Below, in pieces: positions 39,903 to 48,196 of a DNA stretch of 64,000 bases. The DNA is from Litorilinea aerophila (GTDB lineage: Bacteria; Chloroflexota; Anaerolineae; Caldilineales; Caldilineaceae), in the NCBI RefSeq assembly GCF_006569185.2, contig NZ_VIGC02000009.1:62001-126000 (forward strand), read 5' to 3'. The stretch's first letter is position 1; each line of letters opens with the position of its first letter. The notes beneath the pieces are model-generated. The model was not told the origin of the DNA and made no database searches. It worked only from the letters and a program-made list of their open reading frames with translations. The position numbers and the translations under genes were made by a program.

Positions 39903-40493
39903 TTACTCGTCTTCCAGCCGACTGCGGAGCTGCAACAGGGCCGCCCAACGGGGATCGATGCTGCCTGTATCGGCTTCCTGCTCTTCCTCTGTGATCAGGC
40001 TGACATCCACGTTGCGCATGTCCTGCTGATAGTTCAGCCAGTTGGGGCATTCTCCCGCGCCTTCCCAGTTACAGCCTGGATACATGGGCAGCGCCAGCCA
40101 GATATTCTGACGTACCACCTCGGAGATGTCCAAAATGTGGTGGGCGTCGATGAGCAGCGCCTCATCTTCCAGCTCTTCGGACGCGCCTTCAAACTCCTGG
40201 GGCAGGATAAAACGGCCGGTGTGCACTTCCGTCAGCGGGCGGAAACTCTCCTCGAAGTCAAAGCGCACCGCCATGGCAATGGGTTCCAGGCAACGGTTGC
40301 ACATCACCTTCACGGCCGTGCTCAGGTGTCCCCTGGCCAGTACACCGCTGTGGGTGCGCATGAGCTGGACCTGGCCCATCAACGGGCCAAGCAGCTCCAA
40401 CTCCGGATCAATGTCTCGGATGTCCTCCACCAACTCGTAACGACGGGTCGAGCCAGTGGGCTCCTTGAGCAGTTGAGCAACGTTGAATTGCAT
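39903..40493 (-). CDS. DUF177 protein (YceD-like, 23S rRNA accumulation)
   Basis: 196 residues from ATG 40493 (MQFNVAQLL). The DUF177 domain lies about 50-170. It has the typical cysteine-containing stretch MCNRCLEPIAMAVRFDFEESF (C-x2-C, about 85), then LIDAHHILDISEVVRQNIWLALPM and a second Cys part CNWEGAGECPNW. It is known to sit beside rpmF and, in E. coli YceD, affects 23S rRNA accumulation. It lies just upstream of rpmF with a family-3 element between. The upstream in-frame extension was rejected. Confidence 0.87.
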   Translation of the reverse strand: MQFNVAQLLKEPTGSTRRYELVEDIRDIDPELELLGPLMGQVQLMRTHSGVLARGHLSTAVKVMCNRCLEPIAMAVRFDFEESFRPLTEVHTGRFILPQEFEGASEELEDEALLIDAHHILDISEVVRQNIWLALPMYPGCNWEGAGECPNWLNYQQDMRNVDVSLITEEEQEADTGSIDPRWAALLQLRSRLEDE

Positions 40494-40554
40494 GGCTATT
40501 TGCCCCTGACACAGCAGGGCTCCTGTGAATGTGCCGGGTCGTTTTCGACCACTC

Positions 40555-40650
40555 GTACAGTCCGGCGTAAGTACCGTCAATACCGCGGCAGAGATTGGCT
40601 GCACGCCTTCTGGTGGAAACCACCGACGAGTTTCTGCCGGGATTTACCAG
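40555..40650. repeat. Family-2 inverted-repeat element, reversed copy
   Basis: It runs GTACAGTCCGGCGTAAG ... GCGGCAGAGATTGG ... GAGTTTCTGCCGGGATTTACC, the reverse complement of the 19,201-19,291 copy with a short inserted GTACCGTCAA. It sits upstream of the DUF177 gene. The remainder of 40,494-40,856 shows no gene. Confidence 0.75.
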
Positions 40651-40856
40651 AACCCTGACCGGTACCCGGCCAGGTTCACCGGACCTGTCGGCGCCAGCGC
40701 AGCCCTTTTCGGCAGGCCAGAAGGATGGCCACGGGAACCCCTACCGTGAGAGGCTGCCGGTACGCAGACAGATGGTCATTATAGCTTTGGGGCGTCCATC
40801 TGTCAAAACCTTGCCCGATCTTCGGGTGCGTGCCACCGGAACCAGTGCCACCCCTG

Positions 40857-40876
40857 GCCTGCCCCCTCCGGCAGGC
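40857..40876 (-). terminator. Hairpin at the end of the DivIVA-like gene
   Basis: GCCTGCC (40857-40863) pairs with GGCAGGC (40870-40876) and begins right after the stop codon. There is no T-run, so it is a weak or Rho-assisted end at best. Confidence 0.4.
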
Positions 40877-41368
40877 TCAGGCGCCTTTGGATGGACCAGG
40901 GGATGCCTCGTCTGCCTCTTCGTCTTCCGGGGCCTGGAGGATCTGGATGCCGTTGTTGACCTCCCGCAGGAGTAGCTGCAGCCGCTCGGCCAGTTCCTCC
41001 AGCTTCTGCACCGCGTACCGGTCGGCCTCTTCGGTGCGGCGGCGGGCCAGGGCCCGGCTCTCCTCGATGATCCGTTCCGCTTCCTGACGGGCCGTGGCCA
41101 GCAGGGCTCGTTCGCTCACCATCTCCATGGCCTGCTGCCGGGCCTGCTGGATAATACGCTCGGCCTCGGCGCTGGCCTCTGCCAGAATCCGATCCCGCTC
41201 GGCCAGGGTGCGCTCACTGTCCCGGATGGAGCTGGGCACGTTGATGCGAAGCCGCTCGATCATCTGCTCAAAATCCCGGGCGCGAATGACCCGGTATGGC
41301 GTGAACGGTATGTGCCATCCCTGGCTCAGCATGTCGGCCAATTGATCGACCAGCTGTAGGATTGCGAT
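40877..41368 (-). CDS. DivIVA/ATP-synthase-b-like coiled-coil protein
   Basis: 163 residues if translation starts at ATC 41368; a GTG at 41407 would give 176. The N-terminal part AILQLVDQLADMLSQGWHIPF matches the opening of Chloroflexota homologues. Then SSIRDSERTLAERDRILAEAS and heptad-rich EAERIIQQARQQAMEM lead into a long coiled coil. No membrane segment. It follows coaD by 96 bases. GGGAGG lies six bases from the ATC, which supports the non-canonical start. Function is not known; cell-shape or division scaffolding is an inference from the DivIVA-like coil. Confidence 0.75.
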   Translation of the reverse strand: MAILQLVDQLADMLSQGWHIPFTPYRVIRARDFEQMIERLRINVPSSIRDSERTLAERDRILAEASAEAERIIQQARQQAMEMVSERALLATARQEAERIIEESRALARRRTEEADRYAVQKLEELAERLQLLLREVNNGIQILQAPEDEEADEASPGPSKGA

Positions 41369-41464
41369 GAGCCACCTCCCGCTTGGACGCTGGACCGCAG
41401 GGCACACTCAACCGGCCTGCGGTTGGAAATTGAAGCAATCGCCGGACTTCCGTCGGGAGAGTCC

Positions 41465-42007
41465 TTACCCATGATGGGAAAGCTTGCCGTCGCTGCGCGA
41501 GACCACGTTGGGCAGCGCGGCCGAATCCGCTTCCGGGAATTTGCGCTGCAGGGCCAGGCGGACATGTTCCGGGGCCCACTGTCGGTAGTCCCCCCCCAGG
41601 CTGGCCACTTCCTTGAGGATGGTGGCGCTCAGGTTGGCATACTCGCCGTTGCAGAACAGGCAGCATAGCTCAATCTCCGGCGCCAGCTGATGATTAGCCC
41701 AGCCGATCTGGTGTTCAAACTCGAAATCGGCCACATTGCGCAACCCCCGCACGATCACCTGGGCGTCTACCGAACGGGCACAGCTCACCGTCAGGCCCCG
41801 GTAGGAAATGACGCTGACGTTGGGAAGATGGGTGAGGGCCGCGCTGGCCATCTGCACCCGCTCCTCGGTGGTGAAGAGGAGCTTCTTGGGCGGCGCATCG
41901 TAGACCGCGACCACCACCTCGTCGAAGATACGGCTGGCCCGGGTGGCGATGTCGATATGGCCGTTGTGAATCGGATCGAAAGTGCCCGGGTAGAGAGCAC
42001 GAATCAT
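41465..42007 (-). CDS. coaD: Phosphopantetheine adenylyltransferase
   Basis: 180 residues from ATG 42007 ([17 protein letters not shown]); frames extending further upstream have no coaD similarity. The nucleotidyltransferase HxGH motif is HNGH (about 14-17), with YPGTFDP before it. [19 protein letters not shown] (about 85-103) is the CoaD signature. The other catalytic motif is the ISSTxVKE equivalent [15 protein letters not shown], with Ser and Lys kept. It makes dephospho-CoA from 4'-phosphopantetheine and ATP. It lies between hemW and the coiled-coil gene in a four-gene leftward run. Confidence 0.95.
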   Translation of the reverse strand: MIRALYPGTFDPIHNGHIDIATRASRIFDEVVVAVYDAPPKKLLFTTEERVQMASAALTHLPNVSVISYRGLTVSCARSVDAQVIVRGLRNVADFEFEHQIGWANHQLAPEIELCCLFCNGEYANLSATILKEVASLGGDYRQWAPEHVRLALQRKFPEADSAALPNVVSRSDGKLSHHG

Positions 42008-42086
42008 GGTGCAAACCCTTTCCACAGCCGACCCGTGGCCGGCCCCTTGTATCCTTCGGCTCCACACGCCGGATCGATTTTCAGGC

Positions 42087-43349
42087 CTATGTCTCTGCCG
42101 CCTCGTCCGGCAGGAAGCGACAGAAGACCTGGTTTCCGACCATCAGCCCCTGCCGGGTGAGACGGACCCGGGCTTCGTCCATCTGGATGAGCCCCCACGT
42201 CTCCAGCCGCTCCAGCTCCTGGGAAAAGACCTGGCGGAGATCCACGGCGTGGATCTGCTGGAAGCGAAGAAACGGCACCCCTTCCCGCACCAGGCGCAGG
42301 CCCAACATCATGGTTTCGCCCATGCTCACCGGCGGCGTCAGCTCCTCGGCAAAGTCGGTCACCTCCGCGCCGGAACGGATTCGGCGGATGTAGCCCGGCA
42401 CCGGCTTCTGGTTGGACCAGCGGCGGCTCACCGGCACCCCGCCCTCTCCCGGCTGGCGCAGGTGGCTATGGGTGCCGGGACCGACGCCCAGGTATTCCTG
42501 ATTCCGCCAGTAGAGCAGGTTGTGACGGCAGGCCCAAGGGGGGGATTCGTGGGACAAGAGCGGCCGGGCAGGGTCGGCTTTGGCCCAGTTGGAAATCTCG
42601 TAGTGGACGTAGCCCGCCGCGGCCAGGCGCTCCATGGCGGCCTCGTACAGCGCTCCCGCCTGGTCATCGTCTGGAGGGGGCACCTCCCCCCGCTGCACCC
42701 AGTGGTAGAGGGGCGTGCCCGGCTCTACAATCAGGCTGTACAGGCTGAGATGCTCCGGCGCCAGGGCCAGGGCCTCCTCCAGGGTCTGCTGCCAGTCGGC
42801 CAGGCTCTGGCCGGGCAGGCCAAACATGAAATCCAGGTTCACGTTGTCGAAGCCGGCCGTTCGGGCTGCTTCAAAGGCCCGGTAGACGTCGGCCACGTCG
42901 TGGATGCGCCCCAGAAAGCGCAATTCGTCGGGCTGGAAACTCTGGACCCCCAGGCTCAGGCGATTCACCCCCAGGGAGCGCAACACCTGAAACTTGTCCC
43001 GGTCCACCGTTCCGGGGTTGGCTTCGCTGGTGATTTCGCAGCCGGGCGCCAGGGAGAAGTGACGATGCACCGCCTCGAAAATCTGGTGCAGCTGGCCGGC
43101 CGTCAACAGGGTGGGCGTCCCCCCGCCCAGGAAGATGGACGTGATGGGGCGTGCCTGCAGGGGCTCCTGCCAGCGGGCCATTTCGGCACACAGGGCGTCC
43201 ACCAGATCCTGGTGAATGTGCTGGAAACCGGCGTAGGTATTGAAATCGCAGTAGGGACACTTCCGCTCGCAGAACGGGACGTGGATGTAGAGCCCCAGGG
43301 GCGAGAAGGCCGATTCAGGCTCGGCGGACATGGGTTCCCACAAGGTCAA
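42087..43349 (-). CDS. hemW: HemW-like radical SAM protein (HemN family)
   Basis: 420 residues. The radical-SAM cluster motif CxxxCxxC is CERKCPYC (about 27-34) in [19 protein letters not shown]-binding GGGTPT lies at about 75 and the EANPGTVD stretch at about 110. [19 protein letters not shown] and the late [21 protein letters not shown] match HemW, which chaperones haem, more than the anaerobic coproporphyrinogen oxidase HemN, whose extra N-terminal Cys is lacking. Four-base overlap with the upstream FHA gene. The MTLWEP extension may be non-native; MSAEPE is a possible start. Confidence 0.9.
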   Translation of the reverse strand: MTLWEPMSAEPESAFSPLGLYIHVPFCERKCPYCDFNTYAGFQHIHQDLVDALCAEMARWQEPLQARPITSIFLGGGTPTLLTAGQLHQIFEAVHRHFSLAPGCEITSEANPGTVDRDKFQVLRSLGVNRLSLGVQSFQPDELRFLGRIHDVADVYRAFEAARTAGFDNVNLDFMFGLPGQSLADWQQTLEEALALAPEHLSLYSLIVEPGTPLYHWVQRGEVPPPDDDQAGALYEAAMERLAAAGYVHYEISNWAKADPARPLLSHESPPWACRHNLLYWRNQEYLGVGPGTHSHLRQPGEGGVPVSRRWSNQKPVPGYIRRIRSGAEVTDFAEELTPPVSMGETMMLGLRLVREGVPFLRFQQIHAVDLRQVFSQELERLETWGLIQMDEARVRLTRQGLMVGNQVFCRFLPDEAAET

Positions 43350-44053
43350 CGATTCTCCAGGCGGAAGCCGTGTCCCCGGACGGTCACAATATAGCGGAAA
43401 TCCTCGTCCAGCTCGGCAATCCGCTCCCGCAGGCGGCGCACCAGGGCATCGATGGCCTGTTCGCTCACGCCTTCACTGCTGGCTTCCGGCCAGACGGCCG
43501 CAATGACCTGATCTCGGGTGATCACGCCGCCGCCGGCATCCCAGAGGGCTTCCAACAGGCGATACTGGTGCAGGCTGAGGGGCGGATCGATCAACTTGCC
43601 GTTCACCCAGACCTGGCGGGTCTCCTTGTCCAGGCGCAAGCCGCTGGTGGCAGGCTCGAAGGTCAGGGGGGCGGTAGCACCTGCGTCCACAAAAGCCAGC
43701 TTGAAACGCAGGGCGATCTGGATCTCGTCGCCGTCGTGCAAAATGGTGGCCGACTGTACCTCCTGGCCGTTGACGTGGGTGCCGTTCTTACTGCCCAGGT
43801 CCTCCAGCTGGTAATATTCCCCCTGCCAGCGAATGCGGGCATGGAGGCGGCTCACCTGACGGTCCGGCAACATGATGTCGCACTCCTCGCTGCGCCCGAT
43901 GGTGATGGGGCGGGAGCGATCCAGAGGCCAGCGACGTCCTGCCTCTGAGCCCCGCTGGAGAACCAGCATGGCGCTTTCCCGCTGCCGGGGGGCCGCAGGT
44001 TCATGGCCAAGGGGGGTCGTATCTTCTTGCTCAGGTTTAATTGGCATAGTCAT
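43346..44053 (-). CDS. FHA-domain / winged-helix transcriptional regulator
   Basis: 235 residues from ATG 44053 (MTMPIKPEQ). Residues about 28-110 form an FHA domain ([39 protein letters not shown]) that binds phosphothreonine. Residues about 135-235 form an OmpR/PhoB-type winged helix ([44 protein letters not shown]). No receiver domain. The gene is divergent from a Ser/Thr kinase across 184 bases, so phospho-threonine signalling between the two is an attractive hypothesis. hemW follows with a 4-base overlap. Confidence 0.88.
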   Translation of the reverse strand: MTMPIKPEQEDTTPLGHEPAAPRQRESAMLVLQRGSEAGRRWPLDRSRPITIGRSEECDIMLPDRQVSRLHARIRWQGEYYQLEDLGSKNGTHVNGQEVQSATILHDGDEIQIALRFKLAFVDAGATAPLTFEPATSGLRLDKETRQVWVNGKLIDPPLSLHQYRLLEALWDAGGGVITRDQVIAAVWPEASSEGVSEQAIDALVRRLRERIAELDEDFRYIVTVRGHGFRLENR

Positions 44054-44237
44054 GCTTTCGACCAAATTGACACGGCTACCAGTGTCGCGCATAATGCTCC
44101 GTAGACAGGGGGCAGATGATACTGGATACAGTCGCCATTATACCAAAAATAAAGCACAAGAAAAATGCGTCCAGGGAGGGGGCCCAGGGCAGGGAGATGC
44201 CCCGAACGCTGGATCAAAGGCCAAACTTGTGTAGGAG
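44054..44237. promoter_or_regulatory. Divergent promoter region between FHA regulator and kinase
   Basis: 184 bases with both start sites. AGGAG at 44233-44237 is the likely kinase ribosome-binding site. Short AT-rich parts (CATTATACCAAAAATAAAGC, about 44,136-44,155) may hold -10-type boxes; the assignment is tentative. Confidence 0.4.
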
Positions 44238-45242
44238 ATGCAGGTGCTACCCATTTTAGAAGCCGGCACCGTCCTGCGTCGGCGCTATAAAATCCTGGAG
44301 CTGGTGGGGCAGGGCGGGATGGGGGCCGTCTACAAAGCCACGGATCTGCGCCTGGACGGTCGCATCTGTGCCGTGAAGGAGGTTCTGCCCACCCTCTCGG
44401 ATCCGGCCCGCTCGAAACAGGAGATGAAGCAGATCTCGGAACAATTTCGGACCGAGGCCAGCATCCTCTCCCGGCTAGATCACCCCAACCTGCCCAAAGT
44501 TTCGGACTACTTCACCACAGGCGGCCGGGAATATCTGGTGATGGATTTCGTGGACGGGCGGGATCTCCAGGAGATCGTGCGGGAGGTTCGCCAGCGGGGC
44601 GAGTTCCTGCCCGAAGAGCAGGTGTTGGGCTGGGCCGGCCAGTTGCTGGACGCCCTGGAGTACCTCCACGATCAGCAGCCGCCTGTGCTGCACCGGGACA
44701 TCAAGCCCAGCAACATCAAGCTTACGCCCCACGGCGTGGTGAAGCTGGTCGACTTCGGACTGGTGAAGGTGCTTCAGTCCGACGACAGCCGGACCGTCAC
44801 CGTGGTTCAGGGGCGGGGGACCGTGGCCTACACGCCCCTGGAGCAGTACGGCGGCGACACCGGCTTCACCGACGTGCGCAGCGACATCTACAGCCTGGGT
44901 GCCACCCTGTATCACCTCCTGGCTGGCGTACCGCCGGTGGATGCCAAGGAGCGTTTCCTGCGCCCCGGCTGCCTGCCGCCCATTCGTCAGCTCAACCCGG
45001 CCGTCTCCCCACGGGTGGAGCGGGCCATCTTCCAGGCCCTGGCCATGCACCCCAACGAACGCCCTCCCTCAGCTCGGGCCTTCCGGGAGCTGCTGTTCGG
45101 CACCGCTCTGCCCGTCGCGCCCATGGGGGTGCAATCGGCACCGGAACCGGAACCCAGTTGGCGGGAGCTCTTCCGCCAGAACCTGCACCTGATCCTCACG
45201 GCGCTCACCCTGTTGATCATCGCCCTGATCGTTAGTCTTTAG
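44238..45242 (+). CDS. Membrane-anchored Ser/Thr protein kinase (PknB-like)
   Basis: 334 residues. Glycine loop [12 protein letters not shown] (about 24-35), catalytic Lys in CAVKEVL (about 47), catalytic loop [13 protein letters not shown] (about 151), DFG in LVDFGLVK (about 171) and APE-equivalent YTPLEQY (about 201). The C-terminal hydrophobic [19 protein letters not shown] (about 313-332) is a single membrane anchor; no extracellular sensor is seen. GTG 44244 has better spacing from AGGAG than ATG 44238 and is a plausible alternative start. It is divergent from the FHA regulator. Confidence 0.92.
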   Translation: MQVLPILEAGTVLRRRYKILELVGQGGMGAVYKATDLRLDGRICAVKEVLPTLSDPARSKQEMKQISEQFRTEASILSRLDHPNLPKVSDYFTTGGREYLVMDFVDGRDLQEIVREVRQRGEFLPEEQVLGWAGQLLDALEYLHDQQPPVLHRDIKPSNIKLTPHGVVKLVDFGLVKVLQSDDSRTVTVVQGRGTVAYTPLEQYGGDTGFTDVRSDIYSLGATLYHLLAGVPPVDAKERFLRPGCLPPIRQLNPAVSPRVERAIFQALAMHPNERPPSARAFRELLFGTALPVAPMGVQSAPEPEPSWRELFRQNLHLILTALTLLIIALIVSL

Positions 45243-45247
45243 TAAAT

Positions 45248-45378
45248 GGCTCCCCTGCAAAAAGGGTATTTCTGAACGCAAAGGCACGAAGGCACAAAGA
45301 AGCGCAGGAGAGAATCACCCGAATCCGCGTTCATCTGCGTGGGGCAGCGTCCTCATTTGACCTTTTTGCAGCAGAGCC
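45248..45378. repeat. Family-3 inverted-repeat element, copy B, nested in a family-2 element
   Basis: 131 bases from GGCTCCCCTGCAAAAAGG to CCTTTTTGCAGCAGAGCC, followed directly by the rest of a family-2 element. Flanks are GTAAAT (45242-45247) and ATAAAT (45379-45384), a near-perfect 6-base duplication. It shares AGGCACAAAGAA, CGCAGGAGAGAATC and CGTTCATCTGCGTGGG with copy A. Confidence 0.82.
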
Positions 45379-45478
45379 ATAAATCCCAGCAGAAATTCGC
45401 CGATAACATCCACCAGAGATAGTGCGCCCAGAGGGCACCTGAAGTTTCTGCTGTGGTATTTACGCCAGACTGGACTAG
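45379..45478. repeat. Family-2 element, copy split by family-3 insertion
   Basis: It has ATAAATCCCAGCAGAAATTC ... GAAGTTTCTGCTGTGG ... TTTACGCCAGACTGGACTAG. The first bases of its left end (TAGTAAAT) lie at about 45,240-45,247, on the far side of the family-3 element. From here on the base composition becomes AT-richer. Confidence 0.75.
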
Positions 45479-45829
45479 CGTTAGACTGCCATCCAGTTCA
45501 AACCTCTCGTTTTTGCAACTCCAAACTGCTGTCAGGTCAAATTCATGTTTGGCTTGACGGTACTCATTTTCAATTTTTGAAAATTTTCAAAAAAGGGCTT
45601 TACATTCTCTCCCTGTTTTGGATAAACTCTGCAGGGAGTGGAAATGATTATACCAATGCCAAATTGAAACCGACGGTTTTGAATGCGCTCGTCGAATCCA
45701 TGACCCGCCAGGTGGCGCATCTGACGAGAGTCGGGAAACTTTCGCTTTCAAAAGGACCACAGTTTAGATGATGCTTTCGTCTCTAGGGCGTTTTTTCTGT
45801 TTACACGAACTGATCAAGTGGGGGTAGCC
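45479..45829. other. AT-rich gap at the left edge of the island
   Basis: 351 bases without a convincing gene; a 64-codon frame at about 45,577 has no family character. A near-palindrome TTTCAATTTTTGAAAATTTT lies at about 45,569-45,588. No RNA element was recognised. Confidence 0.4.
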
Positions 45830-46012
45830 ATGGCAACATGCAAAGCTTGCAGTGGTAAGGGGTCACTTCGGTGTCCCAAGTGTAAGGGTAAGGGTACCTA
45901 CTATGACAGCGGTGACCTTCTAAGTGGAGGTAAAACTAAGCGATGTGAGAATTGCTATGGCTCGGGTGTAGTACGCTGTGGTGCCTGTGGGGGAAGAGGT
46001 CAAGTAAAATAA
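45830..46012 (+). CDS. Small DnaJ-type zinc-finger protein
   Basis: 60 residues from ATG 45830. Four CxxCxGxG-type motifs, CKACSGKG, CPKCKGKG, CENCYGSG and CGACGGRG, make two zinc sites as in the cysteine-rich domain of DnaJ, with nothing else. No J-domain. It is the first gene of the island and precedes the VWA/PP2C/kinase genes, separated by a transposase remnant. Role unknown; a protein-folding or metal-binding helper is conceivable. A GTG at 45818 is an alternative start. Confidence 0.75.
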   Translation: MATCKACSGKGSLRCPKCKGKGTYYDSGDLLSGGKTKRCENCYGSGVVRCGACGGRGQVK

Positions 46013-46051
46013 ATCCCCCTATTACACATCAATACCTTCACGAATCAGGTT

Positions 46052-46411
46052 ATGGTTGTGGTTTGCGGATGGTGGTGGATCATGCCTACAGTGATACCGA
46101 GCCGAACTCACTTGGGCATCGAGACGCAACGCCAGTGGAGCGATTTGGCCATCGAGCGCACCACGCCAGCTCTCTTTGGCCTCTTCTCCTTGGTAGTACT
46201 CATGGGCCACGCCCTCTGCCCAGCCGGCGATGTGCCTTGTCAACAGGCTGCTTGGTATCCCAAGTCCAGAGCCACCTTTCACGACCTGCTGCGCTTGGTC
46301 CGTAGAAGACTCTGGCTGTATTTGCTTTTTCAGACAGGCGAGACCCCGTCGGATCTGCGAAAAATCTCACCGTCGCACTGCCAGCATCTGCTTTCTGTCG
46401 TCTGCTATTGA
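46052..46411 (+). pseudogene. Transposase C-terminal remnant (IS701/IS4-like)
   Basis: The frame contains HLGIETQRQWSDLAIERTTP and ALFGLFSLVVLMGHAL, then AAWYPKSRATFHDLLRLVRRRLW, the usual C-terminal end of IS701/IS4-type DDE transposases. The first ~15 codons read as unrelated sequence, and no N-terminal half is present. It is a relic of an element that once lay between the zinc-finger and VWA genes. Confidence 0.7.
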
Positions 46412-46438
46412 CTTGTTCATCCGCTCATTTTGTACAAT
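46408..46438 (+). promoter_or_regulatory. Possible promoter of the VWA gene
   Basis: TTGACT (46408-46413) and TACAAT (46433-46438) resemble -35 and -10 boxes with a 19-base spacer, rather long. TTTTGTACA is directly repeated around the -10. It is about 90 bases ahead of the VWA start. Confidence 0.3.
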
Positions 46439-46526
46439 TTTGTACACAGTCGAGCTTGTGATTCATGTGATTTACGGCCTTCTATGGAGTTACCATGATC
46501 TTCCTCTATGAATGGGAGACATAAAA

Positions 46527-47498
46527 ATGGAGAAGCAATGGGTTTGTTCAGAGAATCCTAAACATATTTTCGATTCTGTTGGCGATGGTTTTTGTCCAGA
46601 AGGCGATGGGGGTGTATTAGTCCCTAAAGAGACTATCAAAAAACAACCGAACATTTCGATTGGGGGAGGAACAATCCAGTACGAAGGAAAAGATGGTATC
46701 GGCATTTTGGTGTTCGATCTTAGCGGCTCTATGAGAGAAAGATTGGATCCGAACAGTGGTAATCCCCTAAGCAAGATAGAGGCCGTGTCCAATGCCTTCG
46801 GCACAACTATTGCAACTTTATTGCATGGTGGTGGTGGATCCGAAGCCCTGAGAACTCCCGATCACTACTTTTTAGCTTTAATAGGATTTTCCGATAATGC
46901 CAAAATCCTAGGCATATACCAACTCGCAAGCATGAAAAAAGGCGATTATACTAGCACATGGCATTTTTGGAAACAGCAAGTACTCAATTTCTTTGATAAT
47001 TTTGGGGATATGACAAATATCACTAGAGGACTTGAAGTTGCGAAGGAGATTTATGAGGCGGCTCTGCAAGGTAATATAGCCACCCATTATTCAGCTCAGT
47101 TTAATGACCTAAATAATGGATTTGAAATTGGAAGCCAAAGAGTACATTATGGAGGTGACGTTATCGAAATACCCAACATTAGAGTGCTAATATATAGTGA
47201 TGGGGAACACAATACTGGGGGAGCATTCAGTAATCCCTTTATCAATTCATCTCTTACTTCAAGTGTCATTTCAGAATCGAAAAGAATGGTCAACGGGGTG
47301 ATAAGTATCTATTTCGGTCCGCCGGGAACAAATGGAGCCAAACAAATGGACGAAATCGCAGGGGTTTGCCCTGTGCATGGAGAGGTGGGTACTATTCCCA
47401 TCTCTTCCATTGAACATTACAAATATCTTCGTGACTTGATTCATCTTTCAAGCAAGGCAAGTGGTTTTTGTATAGAGTGTACTAAGACAATTTTGTAG
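46527..47498 (+). CDS. Von Willebrand factor A-domain protein (TerY-like)
   Basis: 323 residues from ATG 46527, preceded by GGGAG; ATG 46512 is a weaker alternative. The vWA MIDAS motif is VFDLSGSMRER (DxSxS, about 63-70), the MIDAS Thr in DMTNITRGLEVA (about 170), and the Asp in IYSDGEHNTGG (about 232). Cysteine pairs near the N-terminus (WVCSENPKH, GFCPEGDG) and at the C-terminus (GVCPVHGE, GFCIECTKTIL) suggest zinc-binding ends. In TerY-P triads a vWA protein works with a PP2C phosphatase and kinase; both follow here. No signal peptide, so cytoplasmic. Confidence 0.85.
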   Translation: MEKQWVCSENPKHIFDSVGDGFCPEGDGGVLVPKETIKKQPNISIGGGTIQYEGKDGIGILVFDLSGSMRERLDPNSGNPLSKIEAVSNAFGTTIATLLHGGGGSEALRTPDHYFLALIGFSDNAKILGIYQLASMKKGDYTSTWHFWKQQVLNFFDNFGDMTNITRGLEVAKEIYEAALQGNIATHYSAQFNDLNNGFEIGSQRVHYGGDVIEIPNIRVLIYSDGEHNTGGAFSNPFINSSLTSSVISESKRMVNGVISIYFGPPGTNGAKQMDEIAGVCPVHGEVGTIPISSIEHYKYLRDLIHLSSKASGFCIECTKTIL

Positions 47499-47667
47499 CT
47501 GACCTTGTTTCGTCTTAAATTTTATCACTCGCGCATTTTGCAAAGACTACAAACCTTCTTTTCCCGCGGATACGGACTACTTCTTTTCTTAGCGCCACTA
47601 CAGGCAGTTTCTAATCACTTGAGTTAACCAGAACAGTACCTTACCAGGCACCTAGCCAGTTCCTAAA

Positions 47668-48033
47668 AGCCTGTATGAAAAGGGTCAGGTAGGTGCTAAA
47701 CGGCGCAGCATGATGCCAATCATGGCGATATGAATGAACGCTTCACTGCTTGCCGACAGTCGTTCGTAGTCTTTGGAGAGCCGGCGGTTGAGCCCTAGCC
47801 AGGCGAAGGTCCATTCGGCGAACCTTGGATTCCACTGACGGTCAGATGGAGAATCCCATTGACGACCTGGCGCATATCCAGGCTGCGCGGTCGTTCTCCA
47901 GGTTTGGCCGGTGGAATCAGATCCTGGATAATGGCCCACTGGCTGTCGGTCAGGTCGGTTGGGTATCGTTGCGTGTTCACGAACACAACGTGTACCACGA
48001 CTTGGCCGATAGCTGTCACTTTTCATATAGACT
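47668..48033 (-). mobile_element. Internally deleted IS5-family element between the VWA and PP2C genes
   Basis: The reverse strand encodes an IS5-type N-terminus ([19 protein letters not shown], then [20 protein letters not shown]) and, after a deletion and frame change, a C-terminal piece ([20 protein letters not shown] and [20 protein letters not shown]). The whole catalytic middle is missing. The ends AGCCTGTATGAAAAGGGTCAG (47668, as split 20-base arm) and its mirror ending at 48033 are imperfect inverted repeats. About 366 bases long, hence non-autonomous. Confidence 0.78.
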
Positions 48034-48196
48034 CTTAGCTCACGACTGGCTGGACCTGTTGGATGGCGGGTATATGCTCACTATCACAATTTAGCGAAGG
48101 TGTTTACTATGTTTGCACTTTTTGTCTAGCACCAGAGGTAGCGCTCATCGCTGAACGCTGATTCCTCAGGAGGGAGAACCGAAAACTGCAAAAATA

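Noticed and set aside
45577-45771. 64-codon frame at the island's left edge
   Set aside because: No ribosome-binding site, family or composition argument; AT-rich gap.
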